From Solobacterium sp. (GTDB taxonomy: Bacteria; Bacillota_I; Bacilli_A; Erysipelotrichales; Erysipelotrichaceae): a stretch of 42,381 bases of DNA. The notes under the pieces are model-generated. The model was given only the letters and a program-made list of their open reading frames with translations. It did not search any database and had not been told where the DNA came from. The translations under genes and the position numbers were made by a program. This document shows, in pieces, positions 32,078-39,132 of this stretch (its first letter is position 1; the number at the start of each line of letters is the position of its first letter). The DNA lies in assembly GCA_017469885.1 (NCBI GenBank), contig JAFUFO010000017.1, positions 1 through 42,381 of the forward strand, in the 5' to 3' direction.

Positions 32078-33696
32078 TATTTACGGTAATCTAAAATTCC
32101 GTGGGGATTAGAGGAAACGGCCTCTAAAATTTCATGGGGATAAAGGAGAAGGAGAAATGTGAAAGAATCACATTGGATCCTTCTCCTTTTTGTATGTGCC
32201 GCGTGGTTTGCCGGTCCGTTTGTTGTGCCGGAAGATGTGACTGGTCAGGGAATATGAGATTTTGTGATTAAGACAATAGATAGCTCTGGCTCTGAACCGT
32301 TCAAAGTTGGATAATCCATTGGAAATCCGGATAAGTGTGCCCAGTTTGCCATTTATATTTTCGGAAAGAGCGTTTGATTGTTTGAATGTGTGGTAAGGGC
32401 GTTTGAAAGAATTCAGGATCTCAGGCCTCCAGTGCTCAAGAAGAGAGACAAAGTCTTCATAGCAGTATAAATGAGCCGTTTTGAAAGCCTGTAAGATCTG
32501 ATCAAAGCGCTGCTCACAATCGAATTCGGTGGCTTTTTTATTGAAAGTGCGATACATCTCCTTCAAGTGGTATGCGATTTTCAAGGATGGATTGAGGTTA
32601 AGTAAAGCCTCATAGAGTTGTCTGTAGTTCATTTTCTGACGGAAGAAGGAATTATATTGAGGTTTATTATCCAGATCGACATCAGATTCAAGCAGATGAT
32701 GCCAATGCTTGAGAAGATAGTATGCTGGACTGCCTTTCAGGGATTTATTCATAAGATCCACCCTGAGTCTGGTGAAGCCTTCTGAAAGATGCTTGACGAC
32801 ATGAAAAGGATCCACTGCTACTTCGCAGTTGGGAAAGTATTTAATAGAAACATCTCTGTATGGCTCCCACATATCTATCGTGACATAATGGACATTCTTT
32901 CTTTCAGACAAGGGTATCGTTTCAAGATAACGGGAAAGCGTGTACTTTGAACGATTGGGAAGTAATTCAACCAGGCAGCGGTCTTTATTATCAACGAAAG
33001 CACAAAGATAGGCGCCGCCATATTTAGCCATATCGGAATGGATCTCATCGATGCCCAGGTTTTCGGGAAGGGAGAGCCGTGGAACCTGAACAAAACTGTC
33101 GCAATACAATTCAACCAGTGTTTCAGAAATATGATGTCTGATGGCAATATCCTTAAAAGAGCTATGAATATTACAAAGCTCATCTGCGACACTGCGAAGG
33201 ACGGCGTAAGTCTGCTGGAAAGCTTCGGGGCCAAACGGATTTTCTTCAGTAAAGGTCTTACCGCAATCCTTACAGGTATAGCGTCTGCGCTTCCATATGA
33301 TGACGGATGGAATACCTGCCATCGGAAGATGATTATATGTCCGGGTGGTATAACCTTTACTCTTTGAACTGCCACCACAGAATGGGCAGGACGGATGATG
33401 ATCTTTGAGTGTGATGTGAAGCTGCAGGATTCCGTTAATCTTAAGACAGTCAAATGAAGCTATAGAGTCAGACTGTAAGTTAAGAGTGGACGTGATAAAA
33501 TCATCGATAGCCATAAAAGGCACCTCCATTTCTAAGAAGTTGGACAAAACGATCTTAGCAGGGAGGTCTTTTTCAAATAGTCCCCATGGAATTTTAGAGG
33601 GTGTCCCCAGGGAACTAAAAAAGTGAGGTCAAAATGACCCCACGAGATTTTAGAGGCTATCCCCAACCCTATAAGATTTTAGAGCGCCGTATTTAC
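32077..33696. mobile_element. ISL3-family insertion sequence with 8-bp target duplication
   Basis: GTATTTAC stands at 32077-32084 and again at 33689-33696, giving a perfect 8-bp target duplication, the size usual for ISL3. The element itself is 32085-33688 (1604 bp). Its ends (GGTAATCTAAAAT on the left; GGCGCTCTAAAAT on the right, minus strand) agree at GG and TCTAAAAT. Further TCTAAAAT...GGGGA copies lie inside both ends (about 32121; 33581-33600 and 33639-33660), the kind of repeated transposase sites seen at some IS ends. It carries one intact transposase gene. Confidence 0.9.
32168..33514 (-). CDS. ISL3 family transposase
   Basis: The 448 residues run from the ATG with GGAGG 8 bases upstream; longer starts to 33547 are less likely. 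An N-terminal zinc-finger pair (CPFCGGSS and YTCKDCGKTF, about residues 40-85) precedes an HTH-like part. The DDE catalytic domain has GIDEIHSDMAKYG with the first Asp, VTIDMWEPYRD with the second, and a Glu in the SNALSENINGKLG stretch near the end. No frameshift or stop is visible, so the element is potentially active. Confidence 0.95.
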   Translation of the reverse strand: MAIDDFITSTLNLQSDSIASFDCLKINGILQLHITLKDHHPSCPFCGGSSKSKGYTTRTYNHLPMAGIPSVIIWKRRRYTCKDCGKTFTEENPFGPEAFQQTYAVLRSVADELCNIHSSFKDIAIRHHISETLVELYCDSFVQVPRLSLPENLGIDEIHSDMAKYGGAYLCAFVDNKDRCLVELLPNRSKYTLSRYLETIPLSERKNVHYVTIDMWEPYRDVSIKYFPNCEVAVDPFHVVKHLSEGFTRLRVDLMNKSLKGSPAYYLLKHWHHLLESDVDLDNKPQYNSFFRQKMNYRQLYEALLNLNPSLKIAYHLKEMYRTFNKKATEFDCEQRFDQILQAFKTAHLYCYEDFVSLLEHWRPEILNSFKRPYHTFKQSNALSENINGKLGTLIRISNGLSNFERFRARAIYCLNHKISYSLTSHIFRHNKRTGKPRGTYKKEKDPM

Positions 33697-33750
33697 ATGG
33701 ACTTCTGTAATAATCGCATGCCCGTTATCGTTTAATCAGTGTAGGGCTTT

Positions 33751-34239
33751 ATGGATAACAGTATTCTCACAGAAGCATATCAGCTGTATTACCGTTCACT
33801 GTACGCTTATGCGTATTATTTGACCGGCAACAGGGCAGACGCGGAAGATCTTGTGTCAGATGCTTTTGTGCGCGCAATTCTCTCATGGAATGAAACAGGA
33901 AGTCTTCGTGCATGGCTGTTCCGGGTTGTGAAAAACATGTTCATTGACCTGACCAGGAAACGAAAACGAATCGCTGAGGTTCCGGAGGATTATCTTCTGA
34001 ATCTTCCGGCACCGGACAGATTACAGACAATGGAGGAAGATCGGCTCTGGCTGTTCGAGGAACTTCGGCAAATGAAGAGCGATGATCAGGAACTGATGAT
34101 CCTGACATTGTATTCCGGACTGAATGATACGGAGATTGCCTTGCAGCTTGGCATTACTCCGGAAAATCTCAGAGTAAGAAGGCATCGAATCATTACGCGT
34201 CTGAAAAACAGGGCGGCGGACAGGAGGACAGAGGAATGA
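33751..34239 (+). CDS. ECF-type RNA polymerase sigma factor
   Basis: The 162 residues show region 2 (YQLYYRSLYAYAYYLTGNRADAEDLVSDAFVRAI and LRAWLFRVVKNMFIDLTRKRKR) and region 4 (ELMILTLYSGLNDTEIALQLGITPENLRVRRHRIITRL). There are no regions 1 or 3, so it is an ECF sigma. The stop overlaps the start of the next gene (ATGA), its probable anti-sigma. Ribosome site is weak (TAGGG). The gene starts 54 bases after the insertion sequence, so its promoter must lie in that gap, in the element's end, or have been displaced. Confidence 0.92.
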   Translation: MDNSILTEAYQLYYRSLYAYAYYLTGNRADAEDLVSDAFVRAILSWNETGSLRAWLFRVVKNMFIDLTRKRKRIAEVPEDYLLNLPAPDRLQTMEEDRLWLFEELRQMKSDDQELMILTLYSGLNDTEIALQLGITPENLRVRRHRIITRLKNRAADRRTEE

Positions 34240-35468
34240 AGAACGGACAGATCGATACGTTATTTGAAACGAATGAACATACCGAAAATGAACAGATCAC
34301 AAAGAAGATTCAGAAAGGAATCCGGAATAACATCTATAAGCGGGCAGTCATGGTTGTGCTTGCGGCGCTGATTCTGATCGCAGGAGGTTTCTATGTAGGA
34401 GACCGTATAAAGGAAGCGGCTTCCTTTCATCTTTCCGCCTGGGAAAGTGTGGTCAGCGATGATCTGATCACGGAGACAGCAGAAATGTATCACATGCCGG
34501 ATCCCGCTGCCGCAAAGGACATTCTCAACGCACAGGCGTATATCTCTGCCTACTGCAGTGTGTTTCTTCCCGGCATTATTCCGGAGTTCTCAGAGCCGGA
34601 TCAACGTGCGGCGGATGCTTCGCCGTACGGAACCTATCGCATCGGAGGGAAACTGCTTTCCTATTTTGAGGTGAATCCGGAAAATGAACCTGTTCGGATC
34701 CATGCGGAGGACAATGATTCGTTCATTGAAATCCGGGACGGAAGGATCGTTGCGGATCAGACAGCCAGTATTCTCAATGCAGGCTCAACGGTTTTGAAAA
34801 ATCTGAATACTTATGAGCCGTATTCCGGTCTTGAAGAGGGGGATTTCTATTCTCACTTTCGGAAAGAAAATACAGATTACAAAACACTGGCATATCAGCT
34901 GGAAATTGAATCACTTCCGAAATCCGCAATGATCAGTATGGATATTCGTTTTGCGGAACCGACAACGGTTTATAACCTGTTAAAGGCAGCTGCCGGTTAT
35001 CAGAATTCCCGGATCGTGTATGCGGTGACAGATTATCTTCCGAAGGAAGGAGACTATGATGAGTGCGCGATCGGATTCAGTCTGATCGGAGGAAACGGTC
35101 CTTCTTCGTTCCTGGAAGGATATGCATCGCTAAATATGGATGACACGCTGCGCCGGGACAAGAGTTACTTCCAGCAGGGCATGTTTTATTACAATAACCG
35201 CGCATCCTTTGCGGGAGAACCCAAGGACGGCGCGCTCCGTATGGAGGAAATGTACCGGACACAGCTGGAACTTCTGATAAACAATCATCTGCTTAATGAA
35301 AGGGAAGAGCGGGCTGCCAGAACAGCGCTTCAGAATATGGACGCCGACGGAGTAACGGTAATCGGTTATAGGATCTTTGCGTCAAAGGAAGACGCAATCA
35401 CAATCCTAAAGAAGAGCAGCACGCTGCGAAGTCATATTGTCTCTGTCAGATACAGCCGGTTTTCCTGA
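34236..35468 (+). CDS. Membrane anti-sigma factor with Sigma_reg N/C-type domains
   Basis: The 410-residue protein has a short cytosolic N-terminus (about 1-33), one membrane helix (VMVVLAALILIAGGFYVGDRI, about 36-56), and a large external part. The N-terminal region and the part with SAMISMDIRFAEPTTVYNLLKAA resemble the sigma-factor-regulator N- and C-terminal families of Bacillota. A 4-base overlap with the sigma gene and AGGAGG upstream show coupled production. It is expected to hold the ECF sigma at the membrane until an outside signal acts. Confidence 0.85.
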   Translation: MKNGQIDTLFETNEHTENEQITKKIQKGIRNNIYKRAVMVVLAALILIAGGFYVGDRIKEAASFHLSAWESVVSDDLITETAEMYHMPDPAAAKDILNAQAYISAYCSVFLPGIIPEFSEPDQRAADASPYGTYRIGGKLLSYFEVNPENEPVRIHAEDNDSFIEIRDGRIVADQTASILNAGSTVLKNLNTYEPYSGLEEGDFYSHFRKENTDYKTLAYQLEIESLPKSAMISMDIRFAEPTTVYNLLKAAAGYQNSRIVYAVTDYLPKEGDYDECAIGFSLIGGNGPSSFLEGYASLNMDDTLRRDKSYFQQGMFYYNNRASFAGEPKDGALRMEEMYRTQLELLINNHLLNEREERAARTALQNMDADGVTVIGYRIFASKEDAITILKKSSTLRSHIVSVRYSRFS

Positions 35469-35503
35469 ATCTAAAAAAAATTTTTGTGAGTACAGATACG
35501 CAG

Positions 35504-35533
35504 AAAGCGGCTGTTATGCAGACCGCTTTTTCA
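35504..35533 (+). terminator. Terminator of sigma/anti-sigma operon
   Basis: AAAGCGG (35504-35510) and CCGCTTT (35523-35529) pair, and the T run continues. Confidence 0.75.
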
Positions 35534-35562
35534 AATGACCGCATAAGCCATGCGTGCAGGCA

Positions 35563-35597
35563 TGGATATGTACCTTATTCACATGTAAAATAATCCT
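35563..35597 (+). promoter_or_regulatory. Promoter of VanZ-like gene
   Basis: TGGATA (35563-35568), a 17-base spacer and TAAAAT (35586-35591) lie immediately before the GTG start, with 6 bases between the -10 and the start codon. No ribosome site is seen. Confidence 0.45.
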
Positions 35598-36050
35598 GTG
35601 AAACGAAAGGTATCCGATATTCTGTTTCTTGTTTATATTGCTGTGCTGGTGAACATTACTGTGATCCGGCATTTTCAGTTCGGTGAGCGCAGCGTGAACC
35701 TGACATTGTTCACAGAGTATCTTCCGGTTCTGCACAACAGTCTGTATCGGTTTGCATATCTCTTTTTCGGAAACATCCTCTGGTTTATGCCGCTCGGCTT
35801 TTATCTGGTGTTCTGCCGGAAACAGAAGGTGAGCCATGCGGTGATCTGCGGGTTTCTGTTTTCGCTGTTGATTGAGATCATGCAGTATGTGCTGGGGACC
35901 GGGATCACCGAACTGGATGATCTGATTCTGAATACATTCGGGAGTTTCCTTGGCGCTGCCGCAGGTCAGGCATTACAGACTTTGCGGGCCGAAAGGGCAG
36001 TGCGGATGAATGGCGCGGACTCCCATGTGACCGGGCACATCAGTCACTGA
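35598..36050 (+). CDS. VanZ-like family membrane protein
   Basis: The 150-residue protein has four membrane helices and the VanZ signature region: VNLTLF ... FGNILWFMPLGFYLVF ... AVICGFLFSLLIEIMQYVLGTGITELDDLILNTFGSFLGA. VanZ gives low-level teicoplanin resistance in one transposon; most family members have no known role. It starts with GTG; no better ATG lies near the start of homology. Its C-terminus (after about residue 130) is a polar tail with no family match. Confidence 0.88.
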   Translation: MKRKVSDILFLVYIAVLVNITVIRHFQFGERSVNLTLFTEYLPVLHNSLYRFAYLFFGNILWFMPLGFYLVFCRKQKVSHAVICGFLFSLLIEIMQYVLGTGITELDDLILNTFGSFLGAAAGQALQTLRAERAVRMNGADSHVTGHISH

Positions 36051-36312
36051 ATGGAACAGGGAACGTTCAAACAGTTTTTGATCTCCAGCATCCTGCTCTA
36101 TGGAAATTGATCAATCGGTGTCACTGGCTGAGAAGATTAAATATGCTGAATGATTCTGAAAACAACCTGCTAAACTTAGGAAAAAGAGGTAACCGCAATG
36201 GCCGAACCCTTTGCATCATGAAATTGTGTATTACCAATTAAGAAGAAATGCCAGGCATAAGAGCAGAGACGAATGGGAGAGAAATGCTTTAATCGTCCGT
36301 CCCGTAAGGCAT

Positions 36313-36450
36313 AAAAAAACCGCATCATCATGCGGGGACATGTTATATATGCACACACTCAGGATTCTGAGTGCGATTGGCAGTTATATATTACACGTCT
36401 GCGTGGCAGACGGGATTGCCAATATATTTACACACCTGATTGCTCAGGTG
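36313..36450 (-). ncRNA. Candidate structured RNA: four consecutive hairpins ending in a terminator
   Basis: Reading the minus strand: hairpin A, 7-bp arms at 36433-36439 and 36444-36450; hairpin B, outer arms ATTGGCA/TGCCAAT (36376-36382, 36417-36423) with an inner 7-bp stem CGTCTGC/GCAGACG (36396-36402, 36406-36412); hairpin C, CACTCAG/CTGAGTG (36356-36362, 36367-36373); hairpin D, CCGCAT/ATGCGG (36320-36325, 36330-36335) followed by seven Ts. All arms are perfect. It lies directly downstream of the tRNA-Lys remnant, so it may be the former tRNA's trailer or an RNA of its own. The plus-strand stretch 36051-36312 shows no gene I can support. Confidence 0.45.
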
Positions 36451-36465
36451 AGGCTTGCAAGAGAA

Positions 36466-36515
36466 TGGTGGTTCCTGAGGGACTCGAACCCTCGACCCAC
36501 TGATTAAGAGTCAGC
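36466..36515 (-). pseudogene. tRNA-Lys (CTT) 3' half, likely attachment site
   Basis: On the minus strand the anticodon arm (GCTGA-CTCTTAA-TCAGT, anticodon CTT), variable loop, T arm (GAGGG-TTCGAGT-CCCTC), acceptor 3' strand AGGAACC, discriminator A and encoded CCA are all present. The 5' acceptor strand and the D arm are missing. A displaced tRNA 3' part of this length is the standard trace of tyrosine-integrase insertion into a tRNA gene. The intact tRNA is not in the window. Confidence 0.8.
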
Positions 36516-36528
36516 GGTCGAGGGTTCG
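36485..36528. repeat. 13-bp inverted repeat across the tRNA remnant
   Basis: CGAACCCTCGACC (36485-36497) and GGTCGAGGGTTCG (36516-36528) are perfect inverted copies around the anticodon arm. One copy is the tRNA T arm; the other stands where the D arm should begin. Confidence 0.85.
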
Positions 36529-36562
36529 TAAGTACTCTGTATATGCGGACATGGATATGTTC

Positions 36563-36581
36563 TGACAACTATTTGACAACT
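36563..36581. repeat. TGACAACT direct repeats near the tRNA remnant
   Basis: TGACAACT occurs at 36563-36570 and 36574-36581, one helical turn apart (11 bases). Such pairs near attachment sites can be integrase arm-type sites; this is inference. The rest of 36529-36678 is AT-rich and holds only a weak hairpin (about 36621-36653). Confidence 0.45.
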
Positions 36582-36678
36582 TTTTTCAATCAGCAACAAT
36601 CCATAGCCTGGAGTATACGAAAGGCCGGAATGAATAGACTACATTTCCGACCAACCGATTACTTATGTAATATGAGAT

Positions 36679-36972
36679 TTAGATTACGACTTCGAAAGGG
36701 AAAACGGTAACGTTTTTCGGTTCCTTTTGATATGCTTTCCAGAGTGTCAATTTCTGCTGCATATTCATCCAGCTTTCCGCAGATGTGTTAGTGGCCTTAC
36801 TGATTCTTAGAGCCATCTCAGGACTGAGAGAGGCTTTTTCATTTACAAATTCGGATAATGCTTTCCGGCTAACTCCAAGCATGTCAGCCGCCTCAGTTAC
36901 TGTTAGATGCAACGGTTTCATCACATCTTCTAAGAATACAGTTCCAGGATGTGTTGGTTTTCTTTTGATCAT
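36679..36972 (-). CDS. higA: HigA-type antitoxin (XRE family)
   Basis: The 97-residue protein has the HigA layout: HPGTVFLEDVMKPLHLTVTEAADMLGVSRKALSEFVNEKASLSPEMALRISKATNTSAESWMNMQ, a helix-turn-helix with the family's long second helix. It neutralises the toxin and represses the operon. TAGGAGG lies 9 bases before the ATG at 36972; a start at 37002 would overlap the toxin stop and add a polar lead. The order toxin-then-antitoxin is typical of higBA. Confidence 0.9.
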   Translation of the reverse strand: MIKRKPTHPGTVFLEDVMKPLHLTVTEAADMLGVSRKALSEFVNEKASLSPEMALRISKATNTSAESWMNMQQKLTLWKAYQKEPKNVTVFPFEVVI

Positions 36973-36988
36973 AATAATTGACCTCCTA

Positions 36989-37267
36989 TTAGTGATAATC
37001 AAAGTAGTCTACGAGATACGCGTCTTCATCTTCAAAGTAAAATGTCATTCTCCAATTACCGTTAACAGTAACGGACCACATATCTTTTTTGTCTCCTTTT
37101 AATGGATGGAGTCTGTATCCTGGCAGGTTCATATCCTGCGCAGATGTGCTTGCGTCAAGTCTATCAAGCATTCTAGCAAGTTTTGACGCAGGCTCAGGTT
37201 GAATGCCTTTCTTAGACCCGGTTTCATAGAAATCTTTTAGTCCTTTATGCGCAAACGACTTTATCAT
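36989..37267 (-). CDS. higB: HigB/RelE-type toxin
   Basis: The 92 residues match the HigB branch of RelE/ParE toxins: FAHKGLKDFYETGSKKGI, LDRLDASTSAQDMNLPGYRLHPLKG and WSVTVNGNWRMTFYFEDEDAYLVDYFDYH. Basic and aromatic residues near the end are those used for ribosome-dependent mRNA cutting. The gap to higA is 16 bases. The start codon lies where transcription should begin, with no ribosome site. The local base composition is AT-richer than the surrounding genes, in line with the integrated-element reading. Confidence 0.92.
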   Translation of the reverse strand: MIKSFAHKGLKDFYETGSKKGIQPEPASKLARMLDRLDASTSAQDMNLPGYRLHPLKGDKKDMWSVTVNGNWRMTFYFEDEDAYLVDYFDYH

Positions 37268-37302
37268 GTACTCATTGTAAACTGTAACGTTACACGTGTC
37301 AA
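37268..37302 (-). promoter_or_regulatory. higBA promoter with palindromic operator, no leader
   Basis: On the minus strand a perfect TTGACA (37302 to 37297), a 17-base spacer and TACAAT (37279 to 37274) are followed after 6 bases by the higB ATG. The perfect 12-bp palindrome TGTAACGTTACA (37283-37294) fills the spacer, the ideal place for HigA repression. Confidence 0.85.
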
Positions 37303-37339
37303 TGCGTTTTCAAGCGAATGTTGTTCTACGCAAATTGAG

Positions 37340-37693
37340 CTAGAAGGTTAATAAAACACGCATTATTTTGCGACGGGTATCCAGATCAATGGCATTGTAT
37401 ATTTCTTCCTGCCTAATCACCGGTCCTGTATGGATTGCTGCAGTTCCTAATCCAAGAGAATATAGTTTCTGATTCAAAATATCCAGAGCACTGGTTAAAT
37501 CTAAATCCTGATCGTGGAAAACGAACGAAAGTATATAGTATGGACTGTGATAGTCATACTCACCAAAATCTCCGCTTTCATTAACAAATTGCTTAATTCT
37601 TTCATAATAAAAAATGCGAGCGTCTGGCCCGCCGTTGATGGACCTGGGTCTTCCGACCAGCCCATAACTTTTTGCACTTGTAAAATGCCACAA
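37340..37693 (-). CDS. Unrecognised protein or 5'-truncated fragment
   Basis: This 117-residue frame starts with TTG and has no ribosome site. The frame stays open upstream to about 37755 without any ATG, and the extra residues (HPRIRRLNQQNDIEF-SKS) read like protein, so the real start may have been lost. The sequence (SKSLWHFTSAKSYGLVGRP, FYYERIKQFVNESG, LDLTSALDILNQKLYSLGLG) matches no family I know. It lies in the AT-rich segment behind the higBA promoter. It may be the remains of an element gene. Confidence 0.45.
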   Translation of the reverse strand: MWHFTSAKSYGLVGRPRSINGGPDARIFYYERIKQFVNESGDFGEYDYHSPYYILSFVFHDQDLDLTSALDILNQKLYSLGLGTAAIHTGPVIRQEEIYNAIDLDTRRKIMRVLLTF

Positions 37694-37799
37694 TGATTTA
37701 GAAAACTCAATATCATTCTGTTGGTTCAGCCTTCGTATTCGAGGATGGATTTTATTCTATAACAGATTTTTTCAAAAGTGGTTACTTTTTCTGAGGTAT

Positions 37800-37814
37800 G
37801 GGGCAATTTGCCCC
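37800..37814. other. Perfect palindrome GGGGCAA-T-TTGCCCC
   Basis: Fifteen bases with 7-bp arms stand out in an AT-rich gap between the unknown fragment and the NUDIX gene. No T run follows. Possible operator; the rest of 37694-37949 shows nothing clear. Confidence 0.4.
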
Positions 37815-37949
37815 AAGAATACTCATCATAAGAAACAAATTTTATCTCATGAATGTACTTTTGTGAGCTGTCAAATTGCTAAAATAAATTTTATAAACAA
37901 ATCAGAAAATATTTTGTGCAACAAATCGGGATTTTTCGGGAGATAGATA

Positions 37950-38399
37950 ATGAGTTATATAAGCGAAATAAGAAAGTATATCGGTAACGCACCTATGCTA
38001 TCAGTTGGAGCAACTGTTGTTGTTCTGAAAGGCAGTAAAATATTATTGAATCTGCGTTCCGACACAAACACTTGGGGAATCCCCGGCGGTGCGATCGAGT
38101 TAGGAGAAACACTCGAAGAGACCGCAGCAAGAGAACTGAGAGAGGAAACCGGTCTTTCTGCAGAGAAATTCTGTTTTCTCCATTTGTTTTCAGGACCTGA
38201 TTTCTATTTCAAATACCCGAACGGGGATGAACTCTATTCAGTTGTAGCTCTTTACCTTGCGGAAGGTGTATACGGAGAAATGAAGATCAGCGACGGTGAA
38301 AGTTATGAACTGAGATTCTTTGGCCGTGAGGAAATGCCTGCTCTTGAAAGCAGAGCTGAAAAGATAATCGAGTGGTTGATTGACGAGAAACAAATATAA
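37950..38399 (+). CDS. NUDIX hydrolase
   Basis: The 149 residues contain a full Nudix box GGAIELGETLEETAARELREETGL (GX5EX7REUXEEXGU, about residues 48-71), preceded by LLNLRSDTNTWGIPG. It hydrolyses a nucleoside diphosphate linked to another group; the substrate is unknown. The ATG is preceded by GGGAGA. It lies in the AT-richer segment with higBA and the GNAT gene, possibly part of the same acquired block. Confidence 0.92.
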   Translation: MSYISEIRKYIGNAPMLSVGATVVVLKGSKILLNLRSDTNTWGIPGGAIELGETLEETAARELREETGLSAEKFCFLHLFSGPDFYFKYPNGDELYSVVALYLAEGVYGEMKISDGESYELRFFGREEMPALESRAEKIIEWLIDEKQI

Positions 38400-38491
38400 A
38401 TACCGATGAATTCCAGTTTCAGAGACATATATAAATCGAAGTTTGTTGGGATCACTATAAATCGGGATTTAACAGGATGCAGGGAGGAACC

Positions 38492-39034
38492 ATGGTTTAT
38501 TATATTGATGATGAACTGATAATACGCAACATGGAAGAAGCAGATGCCCGGGTCTTTACCGATGAAGAGATCGCACAAGGTTGGCATACGGATATCTCTA
38601 AATATTTGGCAAGACTCCAGGATCAGTCTGCGGGGAAATGTGTTTCACTGACAGCCGTATATCAAGGACAACTTGCCGGGTATGTGAGTGTATACATAAC
38701 AGGGCTCAGCGGTGCGTTCAGCGGAAAAGGATTGCCCGAGATTGTTGATTTCGGTGTATTGGAAAAATACCAGAGAAAAGGAATCGGCGGCAGACTGATG
38801 GATGTCGCTGAACAGATTGCCGGGCAATATGCCGACACGGTATGGCTTGGCGTCGGACTTCACAGCGGGTATGGAAGTGCTCAGCGAATATATGTCAAAC
38901 GAGGCTATATCCCGGATGGGACGGGTGTCTGGTATCAGAATAAACCTTGTGCGCAATACGAAACGGAAATTGCAAATGATGATAATCTTGTGCTTTTCCT
39001 GTCTAAGAAATTAAAACGGCAAGACGAAAACTAA
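38492..39034 (+). CDS. GNAT family N-acetyltransferase
   Basis: The 180 residues start at the ATG with AGGGAGG upstream (a start at 38477 is less likely). The acetyl-CoA motif is visible as VLEKYQRKGIGGRLMDVAEQIA. WLGVGLHSGYGSAQRIYVKRGYIPDG follows, with the typical late RGY turn. The acceptor is unknown. It follows the NUDIX gene by 92 bases. Confidence 0.9.
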   Translation: MVYYIDDELIIRNMEEADARVFTDEEIAQGWHTDISKYLARLQDQSAGKCVSLTAVYQGQLAGYVSVYITGLSGAFSGKGLPEIVDFGVLEKYQRKGIGGRLMDVAEQIAGQYADTVWLGVGLHSGYGSAQRIYVKRGYIPDGTGVWYQNKPCAQYETEIANDDNLVLFLSKKLKRQDEN

Positions 39035-39067
39035 TCTTACAAATTCCGGTTTTACAAAATGAAGAAA

Positions 39068-39096
39068 GCTTCCGATCTAAACAGATGATCGGGAGC
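39068..39096 (-). terminator. Terminator of the MFS/PHP operon
   Basis: GCTTCCGATC (39068-39077) and GATCGGGAGC (39087-39096) pair (one G-T). On the minus strand TTTCTTCATTTT follows. A second small stem CCTCG/CGAGG lies at about 39109-39124. Confidence 0.65.
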
Positions 39097-39132
39097 CTGC
39101 AGGGAGAAACCTCGGAAATTCGAGGTACGGAT

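Noticed and set aside
36211-36507. 98-codon plus-strand frame
   Set aside because: It runs through the hairpin array and the tRNA remnant, which explain the sequence better.
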